The notes beneath the pieces are model-generated. The model was given only the letters and a program-made list of their open reading frames with translations, ran no database searches and was not told the DNA's origin. This document shows positions 13,241 to 20,478 of a DNA stretch of 20,478 nt, in pieces. Origin of the DNA: Campylobacteraceae bacterium (GTDB taxonomy: Bacteria; Campylobacterota; Campylobacteria; Campylobacterales; Sulfurovaceae); assembly GCA_026986085.1 (NCBI GenBank), contig JALSPE010000086.1:1-20478 (forward strand), in the 5' to 3' direction. Position 1 is the first letter of the stretch, and each line of letters starts with the position of its first letter. A program made the position numbers and the translations under genes.

Positions 13241-14259
13241 TGAATTATATTATCTTTAAAGATGAAAATGCACTCTATTATGAGTGCAACTACAGTTGCG
13301 ATAATGCTATATTTATTAAATTAGGTTCATCATCTTTTTTTATTACAGATGGCAGATATGAAATTGATGCAAAAGAGATGGTTAAAGATGCTAAGGTTAT
13401 AATCTCTAACTCTCTTTTGGATAAATTGGTAGATATATTAAAAAAAGAGAAACCAAAAAAGATAAATATTGACCCAATACAATGGGATATACTATCCTTT
13501 AATAAATTAAAGAGCCTAACCCCTGTAAAATTAAACTTTAAACCAAATTTTTCTCATAAAAAAAGAATTATTAAAAGTGAAGATGAGTTATTAAAGCTTA
13601 AAAAAGCTGTAAAAATTGGTAAAAAGAGTTTTAAAGAGATAGCTACTAATTTAGTTGAATCTACAGGATCAACAGAGCTAGAGTTAAACTTTTTAGCAGA
13701 ATCTATATTAAGAGATTTTGGAAATAGAGATATCAGTTTTGAGCCAATTTTGGCAATTAATGAAAATGCCTCCAAACCCCATGCTACACCTAGTAAAAAA
13801 GCTTTAAATTGTGGAGATTTACTTCTGCTTGATGCTGGTGTAAAGTATCAAAGATACTGCTCTGATAGAACAAGAACAGTCAATTTTGATGAAGAGTTTA
13901 AATTCTCTTATAAACAAAATTTTAACTCTAAATTTATACAAAAAGCTTATGATACAGTTTTAAAAGCTCACGATAAGGCAATAAATAAGGCAAAAAGTGG
14001 AATGAGAGCCAAAGATATAGATAAATTAGCTAGGGGTGTTATAGAAAAAGCTGGTTTTGGAAAATATTTTGTTCATTCTACTGGGCATGGTGTGGGTTTA
14101 GATATCCATGAAATGCCATATATATCATCTAAAAGTGATACCGTTATAGAAGATGGAATGGTTTATACGATTGAGCCAGGAATATATATAGAAGGCGAAT
14201 TTGGTATAAGAATAGAAGATATGGTTGTTATGAAAAACTCAAAAGCTATAGTTTTGTAA
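13240..14259 (+). CDS. M24-family metallopeptidase (Xaa-Pro aminopeptidase/dipeptidase type)
   Basis: A 339-residue pita-bread peptidase cleaving N-terminal Xaa-Pro bonds, probably cytoplasmic as no signal peptide is seen. An N-terminal creatinase-like domain (1-105) precedes the catalytic domain. All five metal ligands are visible: D198 (LDAG), D209 (CSDRTRT), H283 (STGHGVGLDIHEMPY), E312 (YTIEPGIYI) and E326 (RIEDMVV). The ATG overlaps the aroQ stop by one base. The gene order aroQ - peptidase - folK - flhF resembles Helicobacter, where the equivalent is labelled pepQ. PepP versus PepQ cannot be told apart from sequence, so no symbol is given. The last ~13 residues after the final motif are short for the family but complete. 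Confidence 0.9.
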   Translation: MNYIIFKDENALYYECNYSCDNAIFIKLGSSSFFITDGRYEIDAKEMVKDAKVIISNSLLDKLVDILKKEKPKKINIDPIQWDILSFNKLKSLTPVKLNFKPNFSHKKRIIKSEDELLKLKKAVKIGKKSFKEIATNLVESTGSTELELNFLAESILRDFGNRDISFEPILAINENASKPHATPSKKALNCGDLLLLDAGVKYQRYCSDRTRTVNFDEEFKFSYKQNFNSKFIQKAYDTVLKAHDKAINKAKSGMRAKDIDKLARGVIEKAGFGKYFVHSTGHGVGLDIHEMPYISSKSDTVIEDGMVYTIEPGIYIEGEFGIRIEDMVVMKNSKAIVL

Positions 14260-14267
14260 ATTACATT

Positions 14268-14789
14268 ATGTCAGGCTATATATATTGTAAAAAAGCTAAT
14301 AATACAAGCTTAATAAAAAGTTGCTCTTTTCCATTTAATACTAATAAATATAAAAGAAGATTTGGAACTGTTATAATAGGAGTAGGTGGTAATTTAGGAG
14401 ATAGTAAAAGAAGATTTAAACATCTATTGGTTAAATTAAAAAGAGATAGGTTACTAAAAGTAATATCAACCTCTATAATTTACAAAAATCCTCCATTTGG
14501 ATATCTTGAACAACCTTACTTCTATAATACGCTACTATTAGTGCAAACTAATTTAAGACCTTTAGAGCTTTTAAGATATACTCAGCATATTGAGAACTAT
14601 TTTAGGCGAAAAAGAGAGTTTAAAGATGCCCCAAGAACACTAGATTTAGATATAATACTCTACAATAAATTAAATATAAAAAAAGCACCTAAATTAAATA
14701 TACCTCATCCTCACTGGAGAGAAAGAGATAGTGTGCTTATTCCACTTAAATACTTAAAAGGAGAGAGATGCTTAAAGAGAGTTTTATAG
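14268..14789 (+). CDS. folK: 2-Amino-4-hydroxy-6-hydroxymethyldihydropteridine pyrophosphokinase (HPPK)
   Basis: Transfers pyrophosphate from ATP to hydroxymethyl-dihydropterin in folate synthesis. 173 residues. The fold starts at about residue 34 (TVIIGVGGNLGD); the first 33 residues are an N-terminal extension with no HPPK match. Family motifs: FYNTLL (85-90), APRTLDLDIILY with R123, D126 and D128, and IPHPHWRERDSVLIPL (145-160). The ATG at 14268 has no good ribosome site and lies 8 bp after the peptidase stop, so translation may be coupled. An internal start nearer the core fold remains possible. Its end overlaps flhF by 22 nt. Confidence 0.93.
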   Translation: MSGYIYCKKANNTSLIKSCSFPFNTNKYKRRFGTVIIGVGGNLGDSKRRFKHLLVKLKRDRLLKVISTSIIYKNPPFGYLEQPYFYNTLLLVQTNLRPLELLRYTQHIENYFRRKREFKDAPRTLDLDIILYNKLNIKKAPKLNIPHPHWRERDSVLIPLKYLKGERCLKRVL

Positions 14790-15829
14790 CAACAAGCCCA
14801 AATGAGGCGTATAAGTTAGCTATTCAAAAATATGGCTCTATAGATAACTTTAAAGTTATAAAAGCTACACAATATAGAGATAGTAGTGGTGATTTAAGAG
14901 CAGAGATAACAATAGAGGTAGATGAAGATACCTTTAAACAATTTGCAGGAATAGATGAAGAAGAGGCACTTTTAGAAGAGATAAAAGTATTAAAATCAAA
15001 AATGGATAAGATGAAAGAGGCACTTACCCCTAAGAATCCATCTAGTGAAGTATTAGATGAAATTAAAACTCTTTTAAAAAACAAAGGATTAAATCAAGAG
15101 TGGGTAGATTTTATGCTAAATCCATTTATCAATACGCAAGTTGCCGAAGATAAAGAGTTACTTCTATCATTTGTTTTAGAAGAGATAGAAGAGGCAATTA
15201 AAATTGTAAAACAGCCAATAGATAACAGAATAAATATGTTTGTAGGAACAACAGGTGTTGGCAAAACAACAACTTTGGCAAAAATTGTTGCTTGGTGTGT
15301 TTCTAAAGGTGTAAAGAGAGAATCTATTGCTATAATAAATTTAGACAACTTTAGAGTAGGGGCTTACGAGCAACTTGGCTTCTATGCCAAAAATCTTGGG
15401 GTTGATTACTTCTGCGTTGAGAACTCTGATGATTTATCTAACCTCTTAAATAGTTTAAGCAGTAAAGATTTAATCTTTATCGATAGTGCTGGTAGCTCAC
15501 CTTACGATTTGGAGATGCTTCTAAATAGTGTAAATTACTACAAAAAGAGCCTAAAAGAGAACTCATCAGTAAGTCTGGTAGTTTCATCCGCTGCAAAGTA
15601 TGTTGATTTAAAAGATACCTATGAGCACTTCTCTTTTTTAAATATAGATAGAGTTATAGTAACAAAAGTAGATGAGACAAAAAATAGAGGTAGTCTAATA
15701 GCATTTCTTTTAGATACAAAACTTCCTGTCTCTTTTATATCAACTGGTCAAAATGTGCCAAAAGATTTAAAAATTGCTTCAAAAAGGGCAATATTAGACT
15801 ATTTTATTGGTAATATTAATGAAGAGTAA
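14768..15829 (+). CDS. flhF: Flagellar SRP-type GTPase FlhF
   Basis: Signal-recognition-particle-family GTPase that in polar flagellates sets flagellum position and number and affects flagellar gene expression. 353 residues, shorter than the ~450-480 of Campylobacter and Helicobacter FlhF because the variable B region (about 50-95) is brief. The NG domain holds the P-loop GTTGVGKTTT (160-169), NLDNFRVGAYEQL, FIDSAGSS in place of the usual DTAGR, and VTKVDETKNRG. AAAAGGAGAGAG right before the ATG at 14768 fixes the start inside folK. In other Campylobacterota flhG, fliA and fliM commonly follow; here an unknown gene and mnmA follow instead, so motility cannot be concluded from this window. Confidence 0.93.
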   Translation: MLKESFIATSPNEAYKLAIQKYGSIDNFKVIKATQYRDSSGDLRAEITIEVDEDTFKQFAGIDEEEALLEEIKVLKSKMDKMKEALTPKNPSSEVLDEIKTLLKNKGLNQEWVDFMLNPFINTQVAEDKELLLSFVLEEIEEAIKIVKQPIDNRINMFVGTTGVGKTTTLAKIVAWCVSKGVKRESIAIINLDNFRVGAYEQLGFYAKNLGVDYFCVENSDDLSNLLNSLSSKDLIFIDSAGSSPYDLEMLLNSVNYYKKSLKENSSVSLVVSSAAKYVDLKDTYEHFSFLNIDRVIVTKVDETKNRGSLIAFLLDTKLPVSFISTGQNVPKDLKIASKRAILDYFIGNINEE

Positions 15830-16220
15830 TCTTCAAGCAAATGGTTTAAATTATAATTTAGTAGATTTTAAAAGTGAGTTGGTAGAGTTAAGCAAAAAAG
15901 ATATATTCAAAATAGAAGAAAATAGATGGCTTAAAATTGAAAAGGAGTATCTGCATATCTATAAAGATAAATCAGCAAAAAAATTATATGCCAATGGAGA
16001 GTATCTACTGATAAAAGATACTAAGTATAAAAAAGTAAAAAATAGATATAAAAGTAATTTTTACTTAAAAATTGATATAGATAGAACATTAATATCAAAT
16101 AATACAATAATATCTAAAATGCCAAAAGAGGCATTGATGGTAGTAAAAAATATAGATTATGCAAAAGTAAATTTATATATAACTGATAATATATATATAG
16201 AGATAAAGGAGATACTGTGA
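15819..16220 (+). CDS. Hypothetical protein between flhF and mnmA
   Basis: 133 residues from the ATG at 15819, overlapping the flhF end by 11 nt and the mnmA start by 4 nt. The close packing and coupling argue for a real gene despite no recognisable family. The start is not well fixed, since no strong ribosome site precedes it and a TTG at 15807 is an alternative. It is very rich in Lys, Ile, Tyr and Asn, with alternating short strands (WLKIEKEYLHIYKDKSAKKL, YLLIKDTKYKKV, VNLYITDNIYIEIKEIL), suggesting a small beta-rich basic protein. No signal peptide, membrane segment or cysteine motif. Neighbours suggest either a flagellar link or a tRNA-modification link; neither is supported by the protein itself. 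Confidence 0.7.
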   Translation: MKSNLQANGLNYNLVDFKSELVELSKKDIFKIEENRWLKIEKEYLHIYKDKSAKKLYANGEYLLIKDTKYKKVKNRYKSNFYLKIDIDRTLISNNTIISKMPKEALMVVKNIDYAKVNLYITDNIYIEIKEIL

Positions 16221-17245
16221 AGAGAGTTTTAGTAGGTATGAGTGGCGGGGTTGATTCTACAGTAACTGCTATTTTACTGCAAGAGCAAGGATATAGCGTA
16301 GAGGGTGTATATATGGTTATGCATAACTTAAAAGAGTTAAATGATGCAAATATAGAAAAAGCAAAAAAGGTATCTAGTTTTCTAAATATTCCTTTGCATA
16401 TTCATAATATAGAAGATAGTTTCAAAGAGGAAGTTTATGACTATTTTGTAAAATCTTATCAAGATGGATTAACTCCCAATCCATGTGTTATCTGTAATAG
16501 AAAGATAAAGTTTGGGAAAATGGTTGAATTTGCCGACTCTTTAGGTATAGAAAAGATATCTACTGGGCACTATATTCGCATAAAAGATGGCTTTATTTAT
16601 AAAGGTTTAGATGATTCTAAAGACCAAAGCTACTTTTTAGCAGAAATTAAAAAAGAGGTTATAAATAGAGCTATATTTCCTTTAGGAGATTGGTTAAAGA
16701 GTGATGTAAAAGAGTATGCATCTAAAATAGAAGTTTTAAAAGATATATCAACTCAAAAAGAGAGTAGTGAGATATGTTTTGTTGAGAATAGCTATATAGA
16801 TATTTTAAAAAGACATACCAATACAGATAAAAAGGGTATAGTAAGAGATATTGAGGGAAAAGAGATAGGTGACCATAAAGGATTTATGCACTATACCATA
16901 GGTAAGAGAAGAGGCTTTTTTGTAAAAGGTGCGCATGACCCACACTATGTTATAGATATTGATTCTAAAAGCAATACCCTTATTGTTGGTAAAAAAGATG
17001 ATTTGGCAAAAAAAACTATTGTAATTTCAAATATAAATCTATTTATCGACTCAAAAGATTTTGACGCTACTGTAAAGGTGAGATACAGAACCAAAGGAAC
17101 TTTTGGGAATATCAAAATAGATAAGAATATTGGTATAATAGAGTTAAATGAACCAGAGTTTGGTGTGGCAAAAGGGCAATTTGCAGTCTTTTATGATAAT
17201 GATAAACTACTAGGTGGTGGCGAAATAATAGATATTTTAGATTAA
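16217..17245 (+). CDS. mnmA: tRNA-specific 2-thiouridylase MnmA
   Basis: Adds the 2-thio group to wobble uridine 34 of tRNA-Lys, Glu and Gln, using ATP to adenylate the base and a relayed persulfide sulfur; cytoplasmic. 342 residues, usual length. The GTG start at 16217 is supported by AAAGGAGA just upstream and by the conserved N-terminus KRVLVGMSGGVDST (PP-loop). The catalytic cysteine is C90 in NPCVICNRKIKFG and the partner cysteine C187 in SSEICFV. HYTIGKRRG and a C-terminal beta-barrel (VRYRTKG, then EFGVAKGQFAVFY) complete the fold. It overlaps the preceding gene by 4 nt (GTGA) and is the last gene of the run. Confidence 0.97.
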   Translation: MKRVLVGMSGGVDSTVTAILLQEQGYSVEGVYMVMHNLKELNDANIEKAKKVSSFLNIPLHIHNIEDSFKEEVYDYFVKSYQDGLTPNPCVICNRKIKFGKMVEFADSLGIEKISTGHYIRIKDGFIYKGLDDSKDQSYFLAEIKKEVINRAIFPLGDWLKSDVKEYASKIEVLKDISTQKESSEICFVENSYIDILKRHTNTDKKGIVRDIEGKEIGDHKGFMHYTIGKRRGFFVKGAHDPHYVIDIDSKSNTLIVGKKDDLAKKTIVISNINLFIDSKDFDATVKVRYRTKGTFGNIKIDKNIGIIELNEPEFGVAKGQFAVFYDNDKLLGGGEIIDILD

Positions 17246-17297
17246 TTAGTAATTATTTGGTAATTTAGTATAAAATATTATGAATAAAATTTAAGAT

Positions 17298-17318
17298 TGT
17301 TGCCTAAAAAAGGCAACA
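17298..17318. terminator. Hairpin between mnmA and the cold-shock gene
   Basis: A perfect 8-bp stem TGTTGCCT/AGGCAACA with a 5-A loop (plus strand), lying between convergent genes. No immediate T-run follows on the plus strand, and the T-rich tail on the minus strand is weak, so termination strength is uncertain. Position makes a shared terminator the best explanation. Confidence 0.55.
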
Positions 17319-17328
17319 GATACTCTAA

Positions 17329-17547
17329 TTAAAGAGCAGTTACATTTTCAGCTTGAGGACCTTTTTGACCTTCGCCTATTTCGTAAGTAACTTTTTGACC
17401 ATCTTGAAGTGATACACGTCCACCGCTTGGATTATTAACTTGTCTGAAGTGAACAAATAGATCACCTTCTCCATTATCTTGGCTAATAAAACCATAACCT
17501 TTTTCATCGTTGAACCATTTAACCGTGCCTTCTAAAACATTAGACAT
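17329..17547 (-). CDS. Cold-shock domain protein (CspA family)
   Basis: 72 residues covering one cold-shock domain: GTVKWFNDEKGYGFISQDNG with RNP1 (KGYGFI), RNP2 in GDLFVHF, and the ending GQKGPQAENVTAL. Such OB-fold proteins bind single-stranded RNA and DNA and act as RNA chaperones in cold or stationary phase. RNP2 has Leu where Ile is usual (DLFVHF). AAAAAAGG lies just before the ATG. A leader of about 125 nt is predicted, with alternative stems that could make expression temperature-dependent. Single gene, divergent from speA. Which Csp paralogue it corresponds to cannot be said. Confidence 0.95.
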   Translation of the reverse strand: MSNVLEGTVKWFNDEKGYGFISQDNGEGDLFVHFRQVNNPSGGRVSLQDGQKVTYEIGEGQKGPQAENVTAL

Positions 17548-17674
17548 TTTTGACCTTTTTTATAAAATAATTTACACTTAAATTAATAAGCGGAAAATTA
17601 TGTGGAAGTTTTTCTAGCAGTGTAACACTAAAGTAACGCATTGCAAGAAGAGAATCTATCCCTCATTCTTTTCA
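17548..17674 (-). promoter_or_regulatory. Long 5' leader of the cold-shock gene with alternative stems
   Basis: If transcription starts near 17674 (from the box at 17686-17681), the leader is about 127 nt. On the RNA strand it holds AGTGT-T-ACACT (17629-17619), and AATTTA-AGTG-TAAATT (17584-17569) just before the ribosome site. TTACACT from the first can instead pair, over seven bases, with AGTGTAA inside the second (17578-17572). The two local stems and the long-range helix exclude each other. Confidence 0.4.
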
Positions 17675-17680
17675 ATAAAC

Positions 17681-17699
17681 ATTATATCTTCATATTATA
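17681..17699 (-). promoter_or_regulatory. Candidate -10 boxes of the cold-shock gene
   Basis: TATAAT occurs on the minus strand at 17686-17681 and again at 17699-17694. Either gives a leader of about 125-140 nt. A start much closer to the gene cannot be excluded because the region near 17560 is also AT-rich. Confidence 0.35.
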
Positions 17700-17729
17700 A
17701 ATTAAACATTAAAAATATAAAAACTTTAG

Positions 17730-17735
17730 TATAAT
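17730..17735 (+). promoter_or_regulatory. -10 box of speA
   Basis: TATAAT in TTTAGTATAATATC predicts a start near 17742 and a leader of about 25 nt with TTTGGAG (17754-17760) before the ATG. Confidence 0.55.
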
Positions 17736-17766
17736 ATCAAAATTTATAATATATTTGGAGTTTTAA

Positions 17767-19629
17767 ATGAGAGATGACTATGGTTTATCTATTTGGGGCA
17801 ATAATAATTTTATGGTAGATAACAGTAATATCGCAATAAATTATAAAAATAATCCTACCTTACTAGAGATAACTAAAAATATTAGAACCAAAGGATACAA
17901 AGGTCCTATTTTAATGCGTTTTCCACATTTAATTAAGAAGCAACTAAAACTTCTCTTTAGCGAGTTTAAAAGAGCATCTAGTGAGTTTAATTATAAAGGA
18001 GCATTTAAAGCTGTCTTTCCATTAAAAGTTAATCAGTATCCAAACTTTATAAATGAGATAGTAAAACTATCTACTAATTATGATTACGGGCTAGAGGCTG
18101 GAAGTAAAGCAGAACTTATTATTGCTATTGCAAAAACTCCAATAGGTGCACCAATTACAGTAAATGGATTTAAAGATAAAGAGATGATATCGCTCTCTTT
18201 TATAGCTGCAAAAGCTGGTCATGATATTACCGTAACAATAGAGGGATTAAATGAGTTAGAGACTATATTAGAGGTGAATAGAGAGTTTAATACAAATAAC
18301 TCAAGTAGTATATCGCCAAAAATTGGTATGAGAATAAGGATGCATAGCTCTGGTATAGGGGCTTGGGCAAAGAGTGGAGGCTATAGCTCTAAATTTGGTT
18401 TAACATCAACAGAGCTATTAGAAGCTTACGATTTACTAGATAAAGAGGGTTTAATAGATAGATTTTATATGATACATTTTCATATTGGCTCTCAGATGGA
18501 AGAGATTGGACCTTTAAAAAAGGCATTAAGAGAAGCAGGTAATATATATGCAGATTTAAAAAAAAGAGGTGCAAACTCTTTAAGTGCAATAAATATTGGG
18601 GGTGGCTTGGCTGTAGAGTATTCTCAGGTTCAAAAAAATAAAACTAGAAACTACTCTATTAAAGAGTTTGCTAATGATGTTATATATCTAATGCAAGAGA
18701 TATCTAAAAACAAAGGTGTTGATGAACCAGATATATATACAGAGTCTGGTAGATTTATAGCAGCTAATCATGCAGTATTAATTGCTCCTGTCTTAGAGCT
18801 ATTTTCGCAAGAGTATCATGAAAAGAGTTTGAGGTTAAAGAGTAAAAATCCACCTTTAATAGAAGAGCTTTACGATTTATACAGAGCCATAAATAAACAG
18901 AATGCAAGAGAGTATTTACATGATGCCATAGATCACCTAGATAGCCTTTTAACTCTATTTGATTTAGGCTATATAGATTTAGAAGATCGCTCTAATACTG
19001 AAATTTTGGTCAATTTAATTATAAAAAAATCTATAAATCTGCTATCGAAAGAAGATAGCGATGAGCTAAAGAGGTTGCAAGATAAGATACAAGAGAAATA
19101 TTTAGTTAATTTTTCTATGTTTCAATCAATGCCAGATTTTTGGGGATTAGGGCAAGAGTTTCCTATTATGCCGATTTCTAATTTAGATAAAAAACCAACT
19201 CAAGCTGCTTCTATTTGGGATATTACTTGCGATAGTGATGGTGAAATTCCTTATAACACAAACTCTCCACTAAAACTTCATGATATTGATGTGCAAAAAG
19301 AGGAGTATTTTTTAGCCTTTTTCCTAACTGGTGCATATCAAGAAGTCTTAGGTATGAAACACAACCTCTTTACACACCCCACAGAGGTTGTTATAAAGTT
19401 TGATAACAATGGTGACTACTATTTTGACTCAATAATAGAAGCACAAAATTTAATAGATGTTTTAGATGATTTGGATTATGATATAGATGAGATAAAAAGA
19501 AATCTAAACACAATTATAGAGAAATCTAACCTAATTGACAATAGCCAAAAGAGTTATATTATCGAAAAGCTTCATCTATATTTAAGTGAAAATAGTTATC
19601 TTAAAACAATTCAAGCTACTAAAGTTTAA
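17767..19629 (+). CDS. speA: Biosynthetic arginine decarboxylase
   Basis: PLP enzyme that makes agmatine from arginine, the first step of the agmatine route to putrescine and spermidine. 620 residues, matching the large SpeA type. The N-terminal barrel carries the PLP lysine in AVFPLKVNQ (K87), DYGLEAGSKAEL (107-118), the MIHFHIGSQ motif (235-243) and the phosphate-binding INIGGGLAVEYS (276-286). ESGRFIAANHAVLI follows, and the conserved WDITCDSDGE lies near residue 500, with the active-site cysteine. TTTGGAG fixes the ATG at 17767. The downstream cysE starts 10 nt after the stop, so the two are likely co-transcribed. No agmatine-processing gene lies nearby in the window. Confidence 0.96.
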   Translation: MRDDYGLSIWGNNNFMVDNSNIAINYKNNPTLLEITKNIRTKGYKGPILMRFPHLIKKQLKLLFSEFKRASSEFNYKGAFKAVFPLKVNQYPNFINEIVKLSTNYDYGLEAGSKAELIIAIAKTPIGAPITVNGFKDKEMISLSFIAAKAGHDITVTIEGLNELETILEVNREFNTNNSSSISPKIGMRIRMHSSGIGAWAKSGGYSSKFGLTSTELLEAYDLLDKEGLIDRFYMIHFHIGSQMEEIGPLKKALREAGNIYADLKKRGANSLSAINIGGGLAVEYSQVQKNKTRNYSIKEFANDVIYLMQEISKNKGVDEPDIYTESGRFIAANHAVLIAPVLELFSQEYHEKSLRLKSKNPPLIEELYDLYRAINKQNAREYLHDAIDHLDSLLTLFDLGYIDLEDRSNTEILVNLIIKKSINLLSKEDSDELKRLQDKIQEKYLVNFSMFQSMPDFWGLGQEFPIMPISNLDKKPTQAASIWDITCDSDGEIPYNTNSPLKLHDIDVQKEEYFLAFFLTGAYQEVLGMKHNLFTHPTEVVIKFDNNGDYYFDSIIEAQNLIDVLDDLDYDIDEIKRNLNTIIEKSNLIDNSQKSYIIEKLHLYLSENSYLKTIQATKV

Positions 19630-19639
19630 AGGTTATGTT

Positions 19640-20350
19640 ATGAATTTAATAAAGATAATTATTAATGATTTTAAAACAGTTAAAAAAAATGACCCAGCGC
19701 TAAAGTCTAATTTTGAACTATTATTTAATTATCCTGGAGTTTGGGCACTACTATTTTATAGAGTGAGTAACTTTTTATATAAAAAAGGTTTAAGATTTAT
19801 TCCAAGATTAATATCTGCACTTGGTCAATTTTTAACAACAGTAGATATTCACCCTGGAGCAACCATAGGAAAAGGTGTCTTTATAGACCATGCAATTGGT
19901 GTTGTAATTGGAGAGACTGCGATAGTAGGTAATAATGTAATAATTTATCAACAGGTTACTTTGGGTGGAGTTAGCCTAAGCAAAGGCAAAAGACATCCAA
20001 CTATTGAAGATGGTGTAACAATAGGAGCTGGAGCAAAAGTTTTAGGTAATATTACAATAGGAAAAGATGCTAAAATTGGTGCAAACTCTGTAGTTATTAA
20101 AGATGTTCCAAGCGAATGCACTGCTGTTGGAGTTCCAGCACACATTACAAAAAGGCTAGATAATAAAGAGCCATTAAGACACAATATTATGCCAGATTTC
20201 GAAAAAGACCTATTTAAATACCTATTGGAGAGAATCGAGATATTAGAGAATGCTATAGAAAATAACACTAATATCAACATAGATAAGAATAAAGAAAATG
20301 AGTTAAATAGTGAACATAAAGAGTATATAGATTCAATAATAAAAGATTAG
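19640..20350 (+). CDS. cysE: Serine O-acetyltransferase
   Basis: Makes O-acetylserine from serine and acetyl-CoA, the committed step of cysteine synthesis, normally feedback-inhibited by cysteine. 236 residues from the ATG at 19640. An in-frame codon at 19586 lies inside speA and would add 18 residues without a ribosome site, whereas AAAGG sits before 19640. The N-terminal helical part (1-65) precedes the left-handed parallel beta-helix of hexapeptide repeats (about 66-170), including DIHPGATIGKGVFIDHAIGV with catalytic H84, IGETAIVGNNV and GVTIGAGAKVLGNITIG. The tail after residue 185 is highly polar with a Glu/Asn/Lys-rich end beyond the usual CysE C-terminus. Confidence 0.95.
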   Translation: MNLIKIIINDFKTVKKNDPALKSNFELLFNYPGVWALLFYRVSNFLYKKGLRFIPRLISALGQFLTTVDIHPGATIGKGVFIDHAIGVVIGETAIVGNNVIIYQQVTLGGVSLSKGKRHPTIEDGVTIGAGAKVLGNITIGKDAKIGANSVVIKDVPSECTAVGVPAHITKRLDNKEPLRHNIMPDFEKDLFKYLLERIEILENAIENNTNINIDKNKENELNSEHKEYIDSIIKD

Positions 20351-20380
20351 ACTTTTCTATCTATTTGAAGATAAATTAGG

Positions 20381-20386
20381 TATAAT
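20381..20386 (+). promoter_or_regulatory. -10 box of purD
   Basis: TATAAT in TTAGGTATAATATATAC predicts a start near 20393. TTGGAG at 20411-20416 serves the ATG at 20423. Confidence 0.5.
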
Positions 20387-20422
20387 ATATACTAAATTTA
20401 ATTAAGAGTTTTGGAGAAATTA

Positions 20423-20478
20423 ATGGATGTTTTAATAGTTGGAAGTGGTGGCAGAGAGTATTCAATTGGGTATGCATT
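20423..20478 (+). CDS. purD: Phosphoribosylamine-glycine ligase, N-terminus only
   Basis: Only 18 codons are inside the window (MDVLIVGSGGREYSIGYA). The GSGGRE-[HY] nucleotide-binding motif at the extreme N-terminus is characteristic of PurD, the second enzyme of purine synthesis, which joins phosphoribosylamine to glycine using ATP. TTGGAG sits 6 nt upstream of the ATG. The rest lies beyond the window edge, so completeness cannot be judged. Confidence 0.8.
   Translation, partial: MDVLIVGSGGREYSIGYA

Noticed and set aside
19586..19639. Extended cysE start inside speA
   Set aside because: No ribosome site at 19586; AAAGG precedes the ATG at 19640, where the family-like N-terminus begins.
1..20478. 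CRISPR arrays, insertion sequences, integrases, phage genes, toxin-antitoxin or defence systems
   Set aside because: Looked for and not found; apart from repeats and a few hypothetical proteins the window is ordinary chromosomal housekeeping content.

Overview
The window is about 20.5 kb of AT-rich chromosome from a member of the Campylobacterota (formerly Epsilonproteobacteria). The assignment rests on gene content and order. The F0 c subunit gene stands alone and its product has a signal-peptide-like N-terminus. The menaquinone route is the aminofutalosine one. The block amidohydrolase - aroQ - M24 peptidase - folK - flhF matches the order I recall from Helicobacter and Campylobacter. A TrkA/RCK-type protein of the COG3400 kind lies divergent from tgt, and the promoters are AT-rich with a good -10 box but no clear -35 box. 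A free-living sulfur-oxidising lineage (Sulfurimonas- or Sulfurovum-like) is plausible, but the genus cannot be fixed from sequence alone.

Layout. 1-658 (minus): 3'-truncated COG3400 protein, divergent from tgt (711-1832). 1833-2010: short gap with a palindromic repeat. 2011-2523 (minus): small outer-membrane beta-barrel protein. 2629-6811 (plus): secreted endonuclease/exonuclease/phosphatase-fold nuclease, hemJ-type haem gene and pnp. 6812-7624: an 813-bp gap with no convincing gene but several palindromes and a possible very short transcript. 7625-8185 (minus): small periplasmic L,D-transpeptidase. 8279-8832 (plus): structured leader, atpE, terminator, tRNA-Leu(GAG). 8962-9246: HU, sharing a bidirectional terminator with dnaJ (9295-10422, minus). 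10505-11354: Dabb-domain gene overlapping recR. 11477-12688 (minus): aminofutalosine deaminase. 12755-17245 (plus): a tightly packed run aroQ - M24 peptidase - folK - flhF - unknown 133-aa gene - mnmA with overlapping junctions. 17329-17547 (minus): cold-shock protein with a long leader. 17767-20350: speA - cysE. 20423-20478: first codons of purD.

Most genes are housekeeping: tRNA modification (tgt, mnmA), RNA decay (pnp), haem and menaquinone synthesis, shikimate and folate steps, polyamine, cysteine and purine synthesis, DNA repair (recR), chaperone and nucleoid proteins. I found no CRISPR array, insertion sequence, prophage, integrase, toxin-antitoxin pair or defence island. I see no clear new system. 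The parts worth a second look are RNA- and repeat-level: the GC-rich atpE leader containing an 11-codon frame, a possible switchable leader on the cold-shock gene, a dispersed family of REP-like palindromes, and an unrecognised gene between flhF and mnmA where other Campylobacterota carry flagellar genes.
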